Assembly (NCBI GenBank): GCA_035048815.1
Contig: JAUCBN010000036.1
Span: 4,970,001 to 5,034,000, forward strand
DNA from: Abelmoschus esculentus
Lineage: Eukaryota > Streptophyta > Magnoliopsida > Malvales > Malvaceae
Direction: 5' to 3'
DNA: 64,000 bases
The notes beneath the pieces are model-generated. The model did no database searches, was not told the origin of the DNA, and saw nothing but the letters and a program-made list of their open reading frames with translations. A program made the position numbers and the translations under genes. The first letter of the stretch is position 1. Every line of letters starts with the position of its first letter. This document shows, piece by piece, positions 18,886-31,494 of this stretch.

Positions 18886-21637
18886 GTCGCGACCTCTTTT
18901 AAAAAACACGAGTTTATGTAAAAAATAACTCAACGATTGATTTTGAAAAATACGAATTTATCAATTTTAGTCTTGAAAAACCTAAATTTTAGAAAACAAA
19001 AATATAATTTAATTTTTTAAAATTGACTTAGAGTCGCCACCGGCCACTTTGGTAGGCCAGACACCATAAAACTAACCAGAGATTCATTTTAAAAATGTTG
19101 GGTTCGGGAGTCGGTTACGTGTAAGGACGACCCTTACAAACGCCCAAAAATTGGTACCTTGAAAAAATTTACGTGGCATTGACACTTTGAAGATAGATAT
19201 TAATTTAATTTTCCATTATTAATTGAATATTATTTGAATTTTGGATATCCTTTTGATTTAGAAGTTACACCACCTTTAAACTTGAGTTGAATGAGACGTC
19301 CTCCAGATAGGAAACCTCACCCAAATTCAGAGGAACGTAACTTCCGCCTCAAAAGGCTAAAGCAAAATGCATGACCATTTTTATCTTGTTCATTTTAAGT
19401 TCTAATCCTAAAAAAGGCTCCATTGCTTAAGCGTTTAAAACCTAAATTACTAATGTTACTAGTTACTTACCTATCCATTTTATTTAATTCTAAACCTAAG
19501 TTATTTTGTCAAAACACCAACCTCTTTAGTGTATCCGAGATATAAGATTCGAATGCTATGTTACTAAATTATCTTCCTAATTAAATTAATTAATTAATTT
19601 AAGTGACTAGTTCTAGAAGGCTCTAAATTGATTAACTAAAATGTTTATTAGGTGACCTCCCTAAATATGCCATGCAATACTTAAAATAAAACATAGAACA
19701 AAGTAAAGGAACTCGATATTTTTATTAGAATCATGAGAGTACAAATTACATCAAGAATTATCATGAAGGGGTACAAAGTACTTGTATTGAAAAAGATTAA
19801 AGGGACTAGGAAGCAAACCCCGAACGATGGATAAGATTTAATTAAGTGTAAAATTAATTTTAAAATTTAGGATTTTAATTAAATTAATTAATTAAATTTT
19901 CCTAACTTCAAATCTTAATTAAACCCTAAATTAAATCTAACTTGGTAAATTTTAAGTTCTAAGGTTTAATTGGAGGGTTGGATTTAATTAGATTAATTTT
20001 TAAGTCTTATCTTAGAAAATTAAAATTAATTAAGGGGTTTAATTAAAATAATTTCCAAATTTTAAGAACTTAATTTAACCTAATTAAGATTCAATTTTGG
20101 TGGAACTAGGGCTAATTAGGCCTAATCTTATCTTTTAGAAATTAATTAAAATTAATTAAAATAATTAATTAAAATTATCTTCTAATTTTTAAGAATTAAA
20201 GTAAGCCTAATTGAAGTGAATGTTTTAAGGTTTAAGGCTAAACAAGACCTAATTAAGGTGGGTTAATTTTAAAACTTTATTTTTTAGAGATTAATTAAAA
20301 TTAATTAAAATAATTAATTAAAATTATTTTCTAAATTTTAAGAATTAAATTAAACCTAATTAGAGTCTAATTTCCAAGTTTTAGGGTCAAATTAATTTTA
20401 TACTAGACTTAATTAGGTTAAATTAATTTTAAAGTTTTCTTAAAAGTTAAATTAAATTCTAATTAAGAACCTAATAAAATTTTTAAGTCTTTAAAATTGA
20501 TCTTAAGCCCTAATTTTAAGTTTAAAATAAAATAATTCGAATCCTAGGGAGTTAATTAAGAGTCTAGGGGTCTAATTGGATGAAAATTAAAGATCTAGGG
20601 ACCTAATTGGGGTTTGGGGGACTAAATTGAATCAGTTTTAAAGGTTTAGGGGCTAATTAGGGGTTTCTAGGGACCTAATTGTAAAGCAGGTCAAACCTAG
20701 GGGACTAAGGATGTAAATATTTCTTTAGTATAAAAAAATGTGGATCCGAGTTGAACCCGGATCCGGCCCACGTATCCGCGCCCTAAATGACGTTGTTTCA
20801 AGCTGCAATAAAACTCCCTAAGACCGAGTTGGCTCGGTCATTTGCACCGAGACCAACTCGGTGCAACTCGTTTTTCTCTGGGACTAACACCCCATGCCCA
20901 AATCACATGCAAAATTCAGATCAAAGAGGGACATTTAGGATGACGTTCATCCGTGTTCATCATAAACAGGATGAACACGGATGAACACGGCTCCCCACCG
21001 CCTCGGGTTCTGCCCTTTGATCCGAACAACCATCGTCTGGCGCCGCTCCGGCGAGTTCGCCGGCCGTCGCAATAGAAACCGACCACCGCCCCGACGACCT
21101 TCCCGACGCCAGAAACCAACTCCGATGCCGACGAAAACCTCCGACACCAAAAAATAACCCTAAAACAGCTTCTAAAACCAGATTTCTTAAGACCAAACAC
21201 CCAAAAATTCAATCAAAACCCAGACCTAAGCACCAGAAACTAATCAATCAAAAGAGATGAAACCGAAAGCTTATCTCAAAGCTTGATTTCGGCCGATTCA
21301 ACTTGCTTCCAATCTCCAAATTTCCTATTTAACTCCTCCTTGTTGATTGAACCTTGTTCTCCTCCAATCCGAAAAAAAATTCCCCCTATCCATTGATTCG
21401 ACCGACCCCTTTAAAGGGATTTAAGTTCGAATCCTAATTCAACTAAACCTAATCCCCTAAAAACACTCTACCTAACAACCTAATCAAATCAAAACTCCCC
21501 TCATGATCTCCTGTTTTCATTTTTTCCAAATTTTTCGGTTGTTTTTGATTTTTTTTTTGATATTTTAATATTATATTATTATTTATATTAATTATTATTT
21601 ATATATTAATTATTATTTATTATTTATATATTATTTG
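18886..21637. repeat. Long LTR-like or LARD-like repeat with an AATTAATTAAAAT minisatellite
   Basis: Begins TGTCGCGACC, a start I associate with long gypsy LTRs. 19850-20480 contains several degenerate units of about 160 bp rich in AATTAATTAAAAT and CCTAATTA words. A GC-rich segment follows (20740-21130) containing a near-palindrome, CCGTGTTCATC with its repeat and complement (20948-20990). The overlapping open frames at 20916-21212 are frame shadows of that GC-rich part. No protein domain is recognised. Confidence 0.45.
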
Positions 21638-22942
21638 TGTTGACAGATGCAATCAACGTAATATACAAAATTAACAAATATATAGAATGTTGCACACAAA
21701 AATAAACAGAAAATTATCGGGAGAGACACACTTGAAGCAGAGAGCTCAACGTCAAGAGTGATGTCTACTAGACTCGGCTCTACCACTAGATCGAGTAGGT
21801 GTAGAACCTACTAGTAACAAAATATTAAACACATTACTATGCCATTATACTAAAGAATACACGAAACAGAAGTAAACCGAATACCCATGTGCGTGTCTCG
21901 AAAACTGATGAACAGGAGGTCGTCCAGGAGGAGGAGGAGACAGAAACTCAAGGTCTGAATCCACGTCACCTAAACCAAACGGTAACTATTCCAGATTCTG
22001 ATAAAGATAACTTATGATAGAGTACTCGGACTAAAAAGCCTTAAAAATGATACTTCGGGTTCGAATTTTGAAAAACGGACTGCGCCATCGAACTCAAGAC
22101 GTCAAAAAATATAAAGTAGGATCGGGTCAAAAAAAGTCAACATTGACGCCAGCTTTGGTCAACGCTGATGTCAGCAGTGACGTCAGTCGGGTCATGGAAC
22201 GGGTCGGTCAATGGGTCGAACCAGATTTTCTCGAGAAAATCTGGGTTTTCTAGATTTTCTGGTAAAATCTGAAAACATCCAGATTATTCCCAGTACAAAA
22301 ATAGGATTTTTCGAACACTTTCCCCCATGATTCAAACACGATTTAATCTTCTTTTAACACCCTAAACTGAATTAAAAACAACACAAAACCCCTTAATCCG
22401 ATCGAAACAAAACAAACTTAAATAAACCATAAACCCAATCGATTCGATTCTAAACTCTGATATACCAGTTCAAAACCCTTAAAACTGAATCCAAACACTT
22501 TAACAATACCAAAACTCCCGAAAACCCGATCAAAACAGAACTTACAACCTTCAACACCAAAACCGGAAAAAAAGGAGACCAGAAAAACTTGGATTACATG
22601 ATTGAATCTCAGAGACAACAAAAGTTAAACACTAACAGATTCTCTCAGTTTGAAATGAAAAAGGAAAAGAAAAAGAAGAAAACCGATTCAAAATTACTAA
22701 AGAGACATAAAGGCTGAAACGAAAAAAAAAAAACAGAGGAGTTACCAAAATGAAAATGGTAAATTGCTAGATAAGGGTCTGAACTTTCCAAAATTTAAAA
22801 GTTAACCCACAGAGTTTCAAAAATTTGTAAAATGATTACTAACTTTAGAACTAGAAAAAACCCAAATTCTAGGGTTTTTAATTTGGGATTTATAGTCAAA
22901 ATTAGGGTTAAATTGGGGGGGGGGGGAATTTGGGGTGTTACA
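21638..22942 (-). repeat. Probable solo LTR, minus orientation
   Basis: On the minus strand it runs from TGTAACACCCC (22942) to CTGTCAACA (21638), about 1.3 kb with TG...CA ends. It has a T-rich start and a GTTGACC-type middle (about 22130-22220). I find no convincing target-site duplication, so its edges or history are uncertain. Confidence 0.5.
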
Positions 22943-23277
22943 CTATGTGTTATTATCAAACTTAAATTAACTAGAGTTCTTAGACACCTATCTCAAGTTA
23001 TCACTAAGTTTATAAAAAGTACTATAGTTTCCACAATATTTTATCATACTCGAAAGCACTCAACCTATAAAGATGATTTCATATCACACCCTGATCAGTC
23101 AGCCATCAAGTACATAAGACATCATCTATAATATCCACACTTAATACATAAATACATCCATACTTCATATGCATAAATGTCCAACAAAGCATTTTTTTAC
23201 TAGATCTCACACAATTGTCATATTCAATAGATCATATCCATGAATAAAACTCTAACTTGATATCTATAGAGATAGAC
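22943..23277. other. Short intergenic stretch, nothing recognised
   Basis: AT-rich; the open frame at 22832-23131 overlaps the LTR edge and has no family resemblance. Confidence 0.4.
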
Positions 23278-23280
23278 TTA

Positions 23281-23916
23281 GGGCCAGCTTGGCATTACTT
23301 ATAAAACGTGCAGTTAAAAAAGTAATTTTAAAAAATTAAGTAATGTTTGTCATTGATGTCAAAAAGTGATTTTGAAAAGATAAAATGTCTATTTTAGACA
23401 TAATATTGTAAGGTATTAAAATAAATTCAATTTTTATTAATTTAAAAATTAGTGAACTTAAATTATATTTAAATTTTTTAATTTTTAATGTTATGATTAT
23501 TAAAAAAATAAATTTAAATTATAATAATTTTTTTGTAAAATTTAATTTAAAAATATATACATATTTTAGATTATATATAAATATAACAATTAAAAATTAA
23601 AAATAAAATAATTTTATTCTCAATATAAATATTAAAATAAAATAATTTTATTCTAAATATAAAATATTATAAAATATATATTATTTTATAATTATATATG
23701 TATAAATATTATTTTAACAAATATATTATAAGGGTAAATAAGTAATTTTATTTTCAAATTAGCTTATCCAACTTAAAAGCCAAAAATTTTAGCTTTTAAG
23801 TTTGAGTGAACAAACTTGTTTGAAAAGCAACTAAAAGTAATCAAAAACAATATAAATCCGTCATAAGTACTTTTTTAAATGCTTATAGTTGCTTAAAAGC
23901 AACCACAAACGGGCCC
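23281..23916. mobile_element. Tourist-like (PIF/Harbinger) MITE
   Basis: The ends are inverted: GGGCCAGCTTGGCA at the left and the complement of GGGCCCGTTTGTGG at the right. TTA flanks both sides (23278-23280 and 23917-23919), the classic 3-bp target duplication of this superfamily. The right arm repeats AAGCAACTATAAGC-type words. 636 bp, no ORF. Confidence 0.8.
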
Positions 23917-23919
23917 TTA

Positions 23920-25424
23920 TTCTCGAGGGGACTTTGTTTGATCTAAATGGGTTCTTAACCTTATAGGAACTTCTTTTTGCTGTTTATGGTCTATTGTCTT
24001 CGTGGAAATAGTCATAAAATATATTAATTATTTTTAAAACTAATTTTAATATTATATTAATTATTGAATATAAATAATTTTTTCTATTATATATTTCACC
24101 AATAATTTTATGTCACATAAATTATAAAAAAAAACGATTACTAAAAAGGTGACATAATTAATCATATATCTTACGCAATATCATTAATGTGATATGTTAG
24201 GATATATATATATAAAGGGGACAAACGAATTTTATGCAATAGAGTATCAATTTTATTACTACTACTTCTATTTCGAATTTTTTAAAAAAATTAAAAGTAA
24301 TAAATTTTGGAGTGTCACTCCCCAAAAGCCCAGCTCCCTCCTCTCATGATTGTCTTCGCATTTTTAGGCAATGTGTTTTAAACAAGACAAGACAATCGTC
24401 CCTTTGGTTAACGTATACTTCACCGCGGGTAGATGACGAGATTTAAAAAAAATATTTTTTTAGTTTATTTTTTAAAATTATCTTAAATTCACATGTTTTC
24501 GTAAATATTACTCTAAGTATCTTTATTTTCTTAAATTTTCCAGAATCGTTCAACCTAAATAATTTTTTTTAGTTGTTTTCTTATGGCTTAATATTTAAAT
24601 AAGTGCCCAAAATATGCGTGTGAGTCATATTTGGTGTTTTAACTATTTTTAACTCTAAATAAGTACTTAAAGTTTCAATTGTGGTCGTTTTAAGTGTCTA
24701 ACCATCAACGATCATTGTTTTTATTTACTTTTACTTTTATTAATTTTTTAATTTATTTTATTTTTAAATTATTTTTTTTAAAATTATAAATTTTAAATCT
24801 TTACAAAATAGTCTCAAATCTCTAACTCCAAACCTCAACCCTCAAAATTATCATCACTACCATCGTTTACTGTATCATCGGAGACCATTATTACCGTCGT
24901 CGAACTACCACGATCGTTTATCTTATCCACCCATTACTGGTAATTGATGGTAGGTGTTTCGATCGGCTTTCTAATGTCGAAAGAAATCAAAATCGCAAAA
25001 CTGAAGTCGTCGACATACCAACTGTTAGTTATAGGCAATGGTTGGTTGGGGAAACGATCATGGTGGTTCGACGATGATAATAGTAATTTTTGATGATGTA
25101 ATAAACGAAGACAACGGTGATAATTTGAGCATTTAGGATTTTAGATTAGGGATTTTAGACTATTTTATAAGAATTTAAAACTGTCAATTTAAAAAAAATA
25201 AAATTTTAATTTTATTTAAAAGTATTAAAAGAAATTAAAAATTAAAATTTACCACTTGTCATAACAAACATTTTTTTATTAATGGTCAGGTACTTAAAAT
25301 GATCTACATTAAAATTTTAAATAACTCTTTAGAACCAAAAATAGTTTAGGGAAAAAATATTCATAAATATAATTTACACACCTATTTTAATATTAAGCAT
25401 TTTCTTAAAAGATGGATTTTAGTT
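23920..25424. repeat. AT-rich DNA with an inverted-repeat element (about 24640-25360)
   Basis: The left arm (about 24645-24710: AACTATTTTTAACTCTAAA, then GTCGTTTTAAGTGTCTAACC) and the complement of the right arm (about 25285-25350) match imperfectly over about 65 bp. The centre (24850-25100) is less AT-rich and non-coding. It looks like an old non-autonomous DNA transposon. Outside it nothing is recognised. Confidence 0.45.
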
Positions 25425-25900
25425 AGTTAGTTAATTGTGGAGGAATTAAATAAATATTGTTATTGGAAATTTTAATTTCAAAAATATGGTTCATATATCA
25501 TTATTTTCCACAATATTATAGTTTACTGTAACGTTTAGAAGGCTTGGTGTTTCAATTCATTTTTAAACAATGATTCGAATAAAAAAATATTCGACAAAGG
25601 CTTCATTCTTGCATCCCGACTTTGAATAGTAGATAGGTTGTGTTCAAAGGCTGTAATCTTGCAACCCCATTTTGAATGTACCAATATAAGAAAATTATTG
25701 TTCAAAGATTGATTGTTTTCACTCCACCTTAACTGAAATAATATAATTTTTTCAAATTCCTGTTCAAAGACGGGTTGAAACACTCGAATCTTCTGAACGC
25801 TACAATAAATCACAATATTATAAAAAATAATAATGTGTGAATCATATTTTTAGAATTAAAATTTCCCATAACAATATTTATTTAATTCCTCCGTTAGCTA
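25425..25900. mobile_element. Fold-back element with long inverted arms
   Basis: The left arm (about 25434-25545, GGAGGAATTAAATAAATATT...) and the right arm (about 25795-25895) are near-perfect inverted copies of more than 100 bp around a 250-bp centre. The 92-codon minus-strand frame at 25535-25813 lies in the centre and is not a convincing gene. Confidence 0.75.
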
Positions 25901-25903
25901 AAG

Positions 25904-25965
25904 GTCTTGGCTCAGCGGTAAAGCCAATGCACTTAAACCGTCTGTCGCAGGTTCAAAGCTATAGT
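25904..25965 (+). repeat. tRNA-derived SINE head (A and B boxes)
   Basis: TTGGCTCAGCGG at 25907-25918 fits the RNA polymerase III A box and GGTTCAAAGCT at 25950-25960 fits the B box. They are 31 nt apart, as in tRNA-derived plant SINEs. An AT-rich body follows. It does not fold as a proper tRNA by eye. Confidence 0.55.
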
Positions 25966-27380
25966 ATTATATTATATTAATATCTGAAAATTTAAATAAA
26001 TTAATTCAATTAAAATTATATAAATTTAATAAAAATCAGGTCATTAAAGATTCTTAACGTGCATTTCTTATCAATTAAGTCATTAAAATATATGTAAATT
26101 AATTTTCAACTTATTAAAAATCATCTAATTTTTAAATCCCTTATTTAAAATGATAATTAAATAAATTCAATTTATGTCAAACCATCAAATTATTCTAATC
26201 TCATTTTTAATTCATATTTAAAATATCCACAATTAATTTAATTAACTAAATTACGCAAAACCTAATTGATTTTTATACCTAATTCTCTTTTCCCAGATTT
26301 GAAGATGTTACAAAGAGTCTATAGGAGATGCACATTGAGTTGATAAGATGGTCCAAAATGAAGAAATTAATATAAGGATAGACTAGACCAGGATTTCTTG
26401 AATTTTTAAGATATTACTTTTAAAACTTACCGCACATTCATTAAACTTTTAATTTATTATTATTATTATTAATTGTCGTAAAAAATAATTTTACATATTT
26501 ACCAATAAAAGAATAAATTATACTAGCTAAAAATTTATCTTTCTTTCATGAATAATATACTTGTATCAATAAATGGAAATTTTGAGTTTTCTTTTGAATC
26601 TACAATTTTTTTAATCAATTACAATGATTACAGTAATATCTATTTTAAAATATAATCTTAATTATTATATATGATTGTACAATTATTGTGTTATAATATT
26701 AATGTTCGAACTCGTGATCTCTAGAAACAATAATCATTCATTTAACCATTTAGACAAAATATTTCGTACTTAAATATGCAATTTTGTTATTCGCATGTTA
26801 CGTTTATGAGATATATAATCGTGAAAACGAATAACAGAGTATTAAAATTTTAATTATTATAATGTATTTTTTTATGATGAAGCAACATGAGCTATAGTCA
26901 CCGTCTAACACTTGGAGCTACTCCTTTAATGAAAATGAATTAAAAGTTCGATGATCATATTAAAAGTGAATAAAAAATATGATGACTATGAAAACAAATT
27001 AAAAGAAATATTATCTTAAATTAACCTACCATGTTAATTTTTTAACAATAACTAACAGTTGATACCATAATAAAAATGTATTAAAAATTCAATTATTGTG
27101 TTGCATGTTTTAAAAATCCGTTAATCATATTTCAAGCACTTTAAAAATTCAAGGAGGAGCGGTATAATTTACATTTAATATATTTTATAATCCAATCATA
27201 ATAAAAAAACATTGATGTCACATGTCGGTTTTTATGGTGTGTTTTTTTTTTCATTTTCTTTGTGAAAACAACAACTAACAGATGAGGGAACATTGAGTTG
27301 TTTCTTCAAGCTGTGTACATCTTGAGGGGAACCTTCAATTTTGTTCTTCGAGTATGACCGATAAACAATTGCAAATTAGG
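25966..27380. other. AT-rich intergenic DNA, nothing recognised
   Basis: Low-complexity AT-rich sequence with no ORF, clear repeat boundary or RNA gene that I can support. It ends at the 10-bp target duplication of the next MITE. Confidence 0.4.
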
Positions 27381-27591
27381 GAAAATTATTAGGTGAACTT
27401 TGTTCATCACGTTATCTATGGTCTTAATTAATCAGGATCGTTGATCTTAATTATTTTTCAAGTGAACTATCACCTTTTTCCTACATGTACTTAGTGGGTG
27501 AGTAGTTATTAGGTGATTATTTAGAGATCAACGGTCCTGATTACTTGAACTATAGATGACGTGGTAAACATGGTTCACCTAATAATCTCTC
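27381..27591. mobile_element. MULE-type MITE, copy 2 (211 bp)
   Basis: Same family as 15306-15518: ends GAAAATTATTAGGTGAAC and the complement GTTCACCTAATAATCTCTC. A perfect 10-bp duplication, GCAAATTAGG, flanks it (27371-27380 and 27592-27601). The two copies are about 2 bp different in length. Confidence 0.88.
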
Positions 27592-27601
27592 GCAAATTAG
27601 G

Positions 27602-28147
27602 CTCTTAATACACCCTTCAGTCCTTTCCTTATCTTAGCTCTCAACCTTATTCGAGTACCCGAACCCTGCTTTAAACAAACAAAATAAAACATGTTCATTT
27701 GATTAGGCAGTCACGGTGGGGTTCTAGATAGACGCAATAGAAATTACCGCACAAGTCCGCTAAAAAAACTCTAAAATTTTGATAAACTATATTCATTAGA
27801 TAATATTAATCTCGAAATTCATTATAAAAATTTTAAAAATGCTCATAATTAATTATAAAATCTTATTGATTATTTTTATTATTGCTTCTATATAACTAAT
27901 GAGATTTTGGACAGATGCAATAGAAACAACCACATAAGGCCCCTAAAATGGACATTTACTTTTAAGGGACGCATTTTTAGAACTAATTGTGTTATAGATA
28001 ATTACTAAACTATATTTTAATAAATTGTATAGGACTCTTAAAATCTTTGAACCAGGACTCTTAAAATCTTTGAACCGCTCTCGAGTAGAAACGATATTGA
28101 CATCGAAAATGGCAAGACAAAAACCATGAAAATTGTCAAGACAAAAA
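27602..28147. other. 3' flank of the MGCGVSR gene with two small direct repeats
   Basis: An AT-rich segment in which a block of about 45 bp (GACGCAATAGAAATTACCGC near 27731 and GATGCAATAGAAACAACCAC near 27914) occurs twice in direct orientation. A 24-bp unit, TTAAAATCTTTGAACC, is tandemly duplicated at about 28030-28077. Confidence 0.45.
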
Positions 28148-28560
28148 TCAAACCTTGTTATTTCCAGGATCCTCTTTTTGTCCGTCGGTCGTGCTGTCTG
28201 CATTACTATCACCTATAGAACACCAAAGACATGAGTCCTTTTGCAAATATTACGAATTACAAGAGTCGACGTAGGTTTACCTTGGGTGTTGTCATCCAAA
28301 GATGAATTGCAATATACCCTGAAACTTAGCGTGTGAGGTACATATGATCCATTGTCCTCCAGACACTCTTCCTTGTGATACTGTCTTTCTTTCCCTTCGG
28401 ACATCGCCTTGCCCCTTGAATCGTCTTCTCCTTCGCCATCTACGGGCAACGGCTTCGGTATTACAGCAGCAAGATCATTGTTTCTATGCACCTGTCTTGG
28501 TTGACGGCATTGCCTGTCCTCTCCTGTTTCGTTGTCAAATCTTGAAACACCACAACCCAT
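28148..28560 (-). CDS. Small MGCGVSR-type N-myristoylated protein of unknown function
   Basis: I take the ATG at 28560, giving MGCGVSRFDNETG, because Gly2 with Cys3 forms a plausible myristoyl/palmitoyl anchor; the in-frame ATG at 28599 would bury it. Exon 1 is 28560-28281, with donor GTAAAC. Exon 2 starts at 28212 after CTATAG and reads GDSNADSTTDGQKEDPGNN before a stop at 28148-28150. The total is 114 aa. The protein is acidic and hydrophilic with a PKPLPVDGEGEDD segment, probably a membrane-tethered disordered protein. A further intron at GTTTGA (28153) leading to more exons is possible. I recognise the family's N-terminus only loosely and assign no function. Confidence 0.6.
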
Positions 28561-29089
28561 GGATGGAGGAGAGACATGCAAAAGCGACACCCGAAGCAAA
28601 GAATATCTCAGGGTTTTTTGCCAAAAAAGAGAACCGAGAGAAATAGAACAAGAGATCCAACGTGAATTGTGGGATTAGCTAGGTAACTATTAGAGTTAAT
28701 TATGTTATGGATTATAACCTTACATTTATCTCTTGTCCCTTCCTTTGGATGTTTTCCGGTAGAACAAATTTATGTTCTGTTTTCCATGTTAGGTTAGAGA
28801 TGTCCTAAGGATAAGAGCTAATTGCCACCTATGAAAGGCAAAGCCAAAAGCTGAAAAATATTAACAGAATTAACTTATTTTAACAATAAAAGAATTAGTC
28901 TAAGTTGTTCTAGAAAGTTCTACGTTTGTTCATTGATTAATATCATAGTTAAATAGGATTATGGATACGTTGTAAACCATTTTATGTCTTATGTATAGCA
29001 AAAATCAATCAAGAAGAAGTACCTCCTCCATCGAACCTTATTAATCTAAAGAACAAAGGAATAGTTATCCAAGAGCCTTAGACATCTCG
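28561..29089. other. Intergenic region upstream of the MGCGVSR gene
   Basis: AT-rich 5' flank of the minus-strand gene. No other gene, RNA or repeat is recognised. Confidence 0.4.
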
Positions 29090-29390
29090 GATTCTTTGGT
29101 GAGTGTAAATCTTATATCGGATATGGCTAAGTGCCATCCTAATGATTTAAAATCTTGGAATCAAACTTGTTCTTTATCCTTGATACGTAGAATACGCCTC
29201 GGTGACAGCTCTATTTGGATTGCTTGGATCCATGAATATGTCCTTCGGGGGGTTCTTTTTTGGCACCATGTTTGTCCCTAACAGTGTAGTTGGACTTGGA
29301 GGAACTTGATACGTATGGGAGATAAGGTTGCTCTTGTTCCAGACTTGCGAAGTGCAATTAGAGATGAAAAGATTGATTTTTCGTTTTTGA
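29090..29390 (+). pseudogene. LINE fragment (non-LTR reverse transcriptase, C-terminal zf-RVT region)
   Basis: The plus strand reads RLGDSSIWIAWIHEYVL, then after an in-frame stop CSWTWRNLI and a degraded tail. This pattern of a SLW/WV...Y segment followed by CSW.WR is typical of the zf-RVT region of plant LINE polyproteins. It is truncated and has stops. Confidence 0.6.
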
Positions 29391-29634
29391 ACAACATTTA
29401 CTTTTTAAGTATTTTAGACAATACAACACTTTATGTATTTTTTATGAAAATAAAAAGATTATGTTAAAAATTTCTTCTACAATTAATATTAAAAAGATAT
29501 TATTATCCCTTAAAGGGAAAAAAATATCTATCACTATCATCCATTAATCGAATCATCAAATACAGTATGTTCAATATAATAGGAACAAGTAGATTTAAAA
29601 GAAATACATTAATGTTCTGCAAACGCCTAATGTA

Positions 29635-30231
29635 TCAACTCACGAGATGCTTTATTTGTATATAAGAAATATGAGTCACAAAAATATGATGATGTCGATG
29701 TACATGAGCCTTTGCCTCCGCCAACCTTAGAGTAAGCTCTGATTTTTCATTCACATTGAAACATAGATAATTCACCATATTGGTTGCATCCCCTTCAATT
29801 ATAACCTTATCCCATCTATGACCAAGGGCTAATAAATATGCTAAATAGAAAGTGTGATATTCCATCACCTTTGTTGCATCTGTCTCATGAAAGACTCGAG
29901 CACAATCAATCAACACCAAGCCATGATGGTCACGAGCAAACACTCCTATCAACCTATATTCATTCTCGTCTGGTAGTGATTAAAATACATCTTAAGTCTG
30001 ATTTTCTTCATCTACCCTCAATTCTACTTGCCTTTAAACCGTTTTGATGTGTCCCATGTTAAATATCTTTATAGTCCTTATATAATTTTTGGCATTCTCA
30101 ATAATAATTAAATATGATTGGAGAATTTTCTCATAAACATAAACATTGCGCCTGTTCCAATTGTTCCAAAACAAAACTACCAAACCGGCAAACATATTCC
30201 CGGAACAATTTTCTCGACATATTCTAGCCAT
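29635..30231 (-). pseudogene. LINE 3' fragment with an RNase H-like (RVT_3) domain
   Basis: On the minus strand 30231-30034 reads VVLFWNNWNRRNVYVYEK, the tryptophan-rich linker seen before the RNase H of plant LINEs. 29952-29635 then reads GVFARDHHGLVL, then WDKVIIEGDATNMVN, matching the RVT_3 fold including the EGD acidic motif. The two parts are in separate frames, so the element is broken. Its strand is opposite to the 29090 fragment, so they are independent insertions. Confidence 0.65.
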
Positions 30232-31011
30232 TCAAGACTAGTTGATGTTCTATCATATAGTAACCGACCTAGCAAACCAAATAAACGAAAAATAACTTGG
30301 ACCTCCGGAAAATCCCTAATTGTCTTTCACGCATCGGACATAACCCATCCTCGATCGATGTACTACCATTCCAGCCTGCACCGGTAGAGCCTCACATGTC
30401 ATTCTTCAAATGAAAATTCTAATCTTCGGTAGAAATCGTAGCTTGACAAGAATCGACCACAATTTCGACGGTGCTTCGTCCGAATGGAAAGATTTCATCC
30501 ACTATAAATATCTCGAACGTGTCGAATACAATCCACAATCCTTTATGTAGTAATTTTAGGCATTGTGTGGGTGCTATAATATTTTATACACATAACAAGA
30601 CTCTCAAATCTGATTATAACTTAGATTTAAACGTAGACTATTTTTACTGATTTTTGATTATATCCAAACTTTTTTTTTTTGAATTAGCAAATAGTGATTA
30701 TAAGTACCCAAGTTATAAATTTTTTGAATAATTGATATGCTTTTATAAATAATTTGATACACTTTTATATATAATTAATTTTTTTAAATATCATTTAAAA
30801 AAATAACACCCCTTAAATAAATTTTTAGCTCCGCATCCGATGGATTTAACTTTAATCATAGTGGTCATGGTCGCACTCACAGTATTCCAGCTTAGCCATC
30901 GCCCAGTCTTGGAGTACAGCCGCCGAAATAATAGACACCAAGTTCAAATGTCAAACGGGCAGCTCGACCAGTATGATTTTGTACCTATTTTTTAAGTAAT
31001 GTTTTATGTAG
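30232..31011. other. Intergenic DNA, probable continuation of the LINE relic
   Basis: 30232-30545 is less AT-rich and may hold further upstream LINE sequence on the minus strand, but I cannot align it. 30546-31011 is AT-rich with nothing recognised. Confidence 0.35.
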
Positions 31012-31494
31012 GAGTGTGCGTTTAATCGAGTTGAGTTAATTGAGTTAAATAAAATTATTAAATTATATTTTATCGTGTAAATTATATTTGATCTTTTTTA
31101 TTTGAGTTGAATCAATTTTTTTAATTTTTATAAAAAATTAATTATAATTATTTATCAGTATGATTTAGTTCTAATTTAAATAACTTTCTCTAATCATACA
31201 AGATATATTTCTTTATATTTTTTATATATAGCAATATTTATATATATTAATATATATATTATAAAAAATTGAGGAATTCGTCTCAAACTTAAAATTAAAT
31301 TCTTTAATTACTAAAGATTCAGAGTTATTCAAGTTATTTGACTTTTTATTTTATAACTCAATTTTTATTTAAATTTTTTTAGTATAGTTTAGTTTATAAA
31401 ATTTTGAATCGAGTCACAACAAATCGAATATTTTTATTTTGAATCGATTCAAATTATTTAATTTTTTGAGTCGAATTGAATTTTGCTAACCTCT
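31012..31494. mobile_element. TCGAG-rich hAT-type MITE, copy B (degraded)
   Basis: Shares the family core (ATATATTTCTTTATATTTTT) and has GAGTTGAGTTAA-type left and GAATTGAATTTTGCTAACC right ends. It is diverged and without a clear target duplication. Confidence 0.6.

Noticed and set aside
20916..21212. Overlapping minus-strand ORFs as a gene
   Set aside because: Three overlapping frames in a short GC-rich, partly palindromic LTR-like segment; no domain.
25535..25813. 92-codon minus-strand ORF
   Set aside because: It lies in the centre of a fold-back element and has no family resemblance.
25904..25965. Functional tRNA gene
   Set aside because: A and B boxes are present, but I could not draw a proper acceptor stem or anticodon loop; a SINE head fits better.
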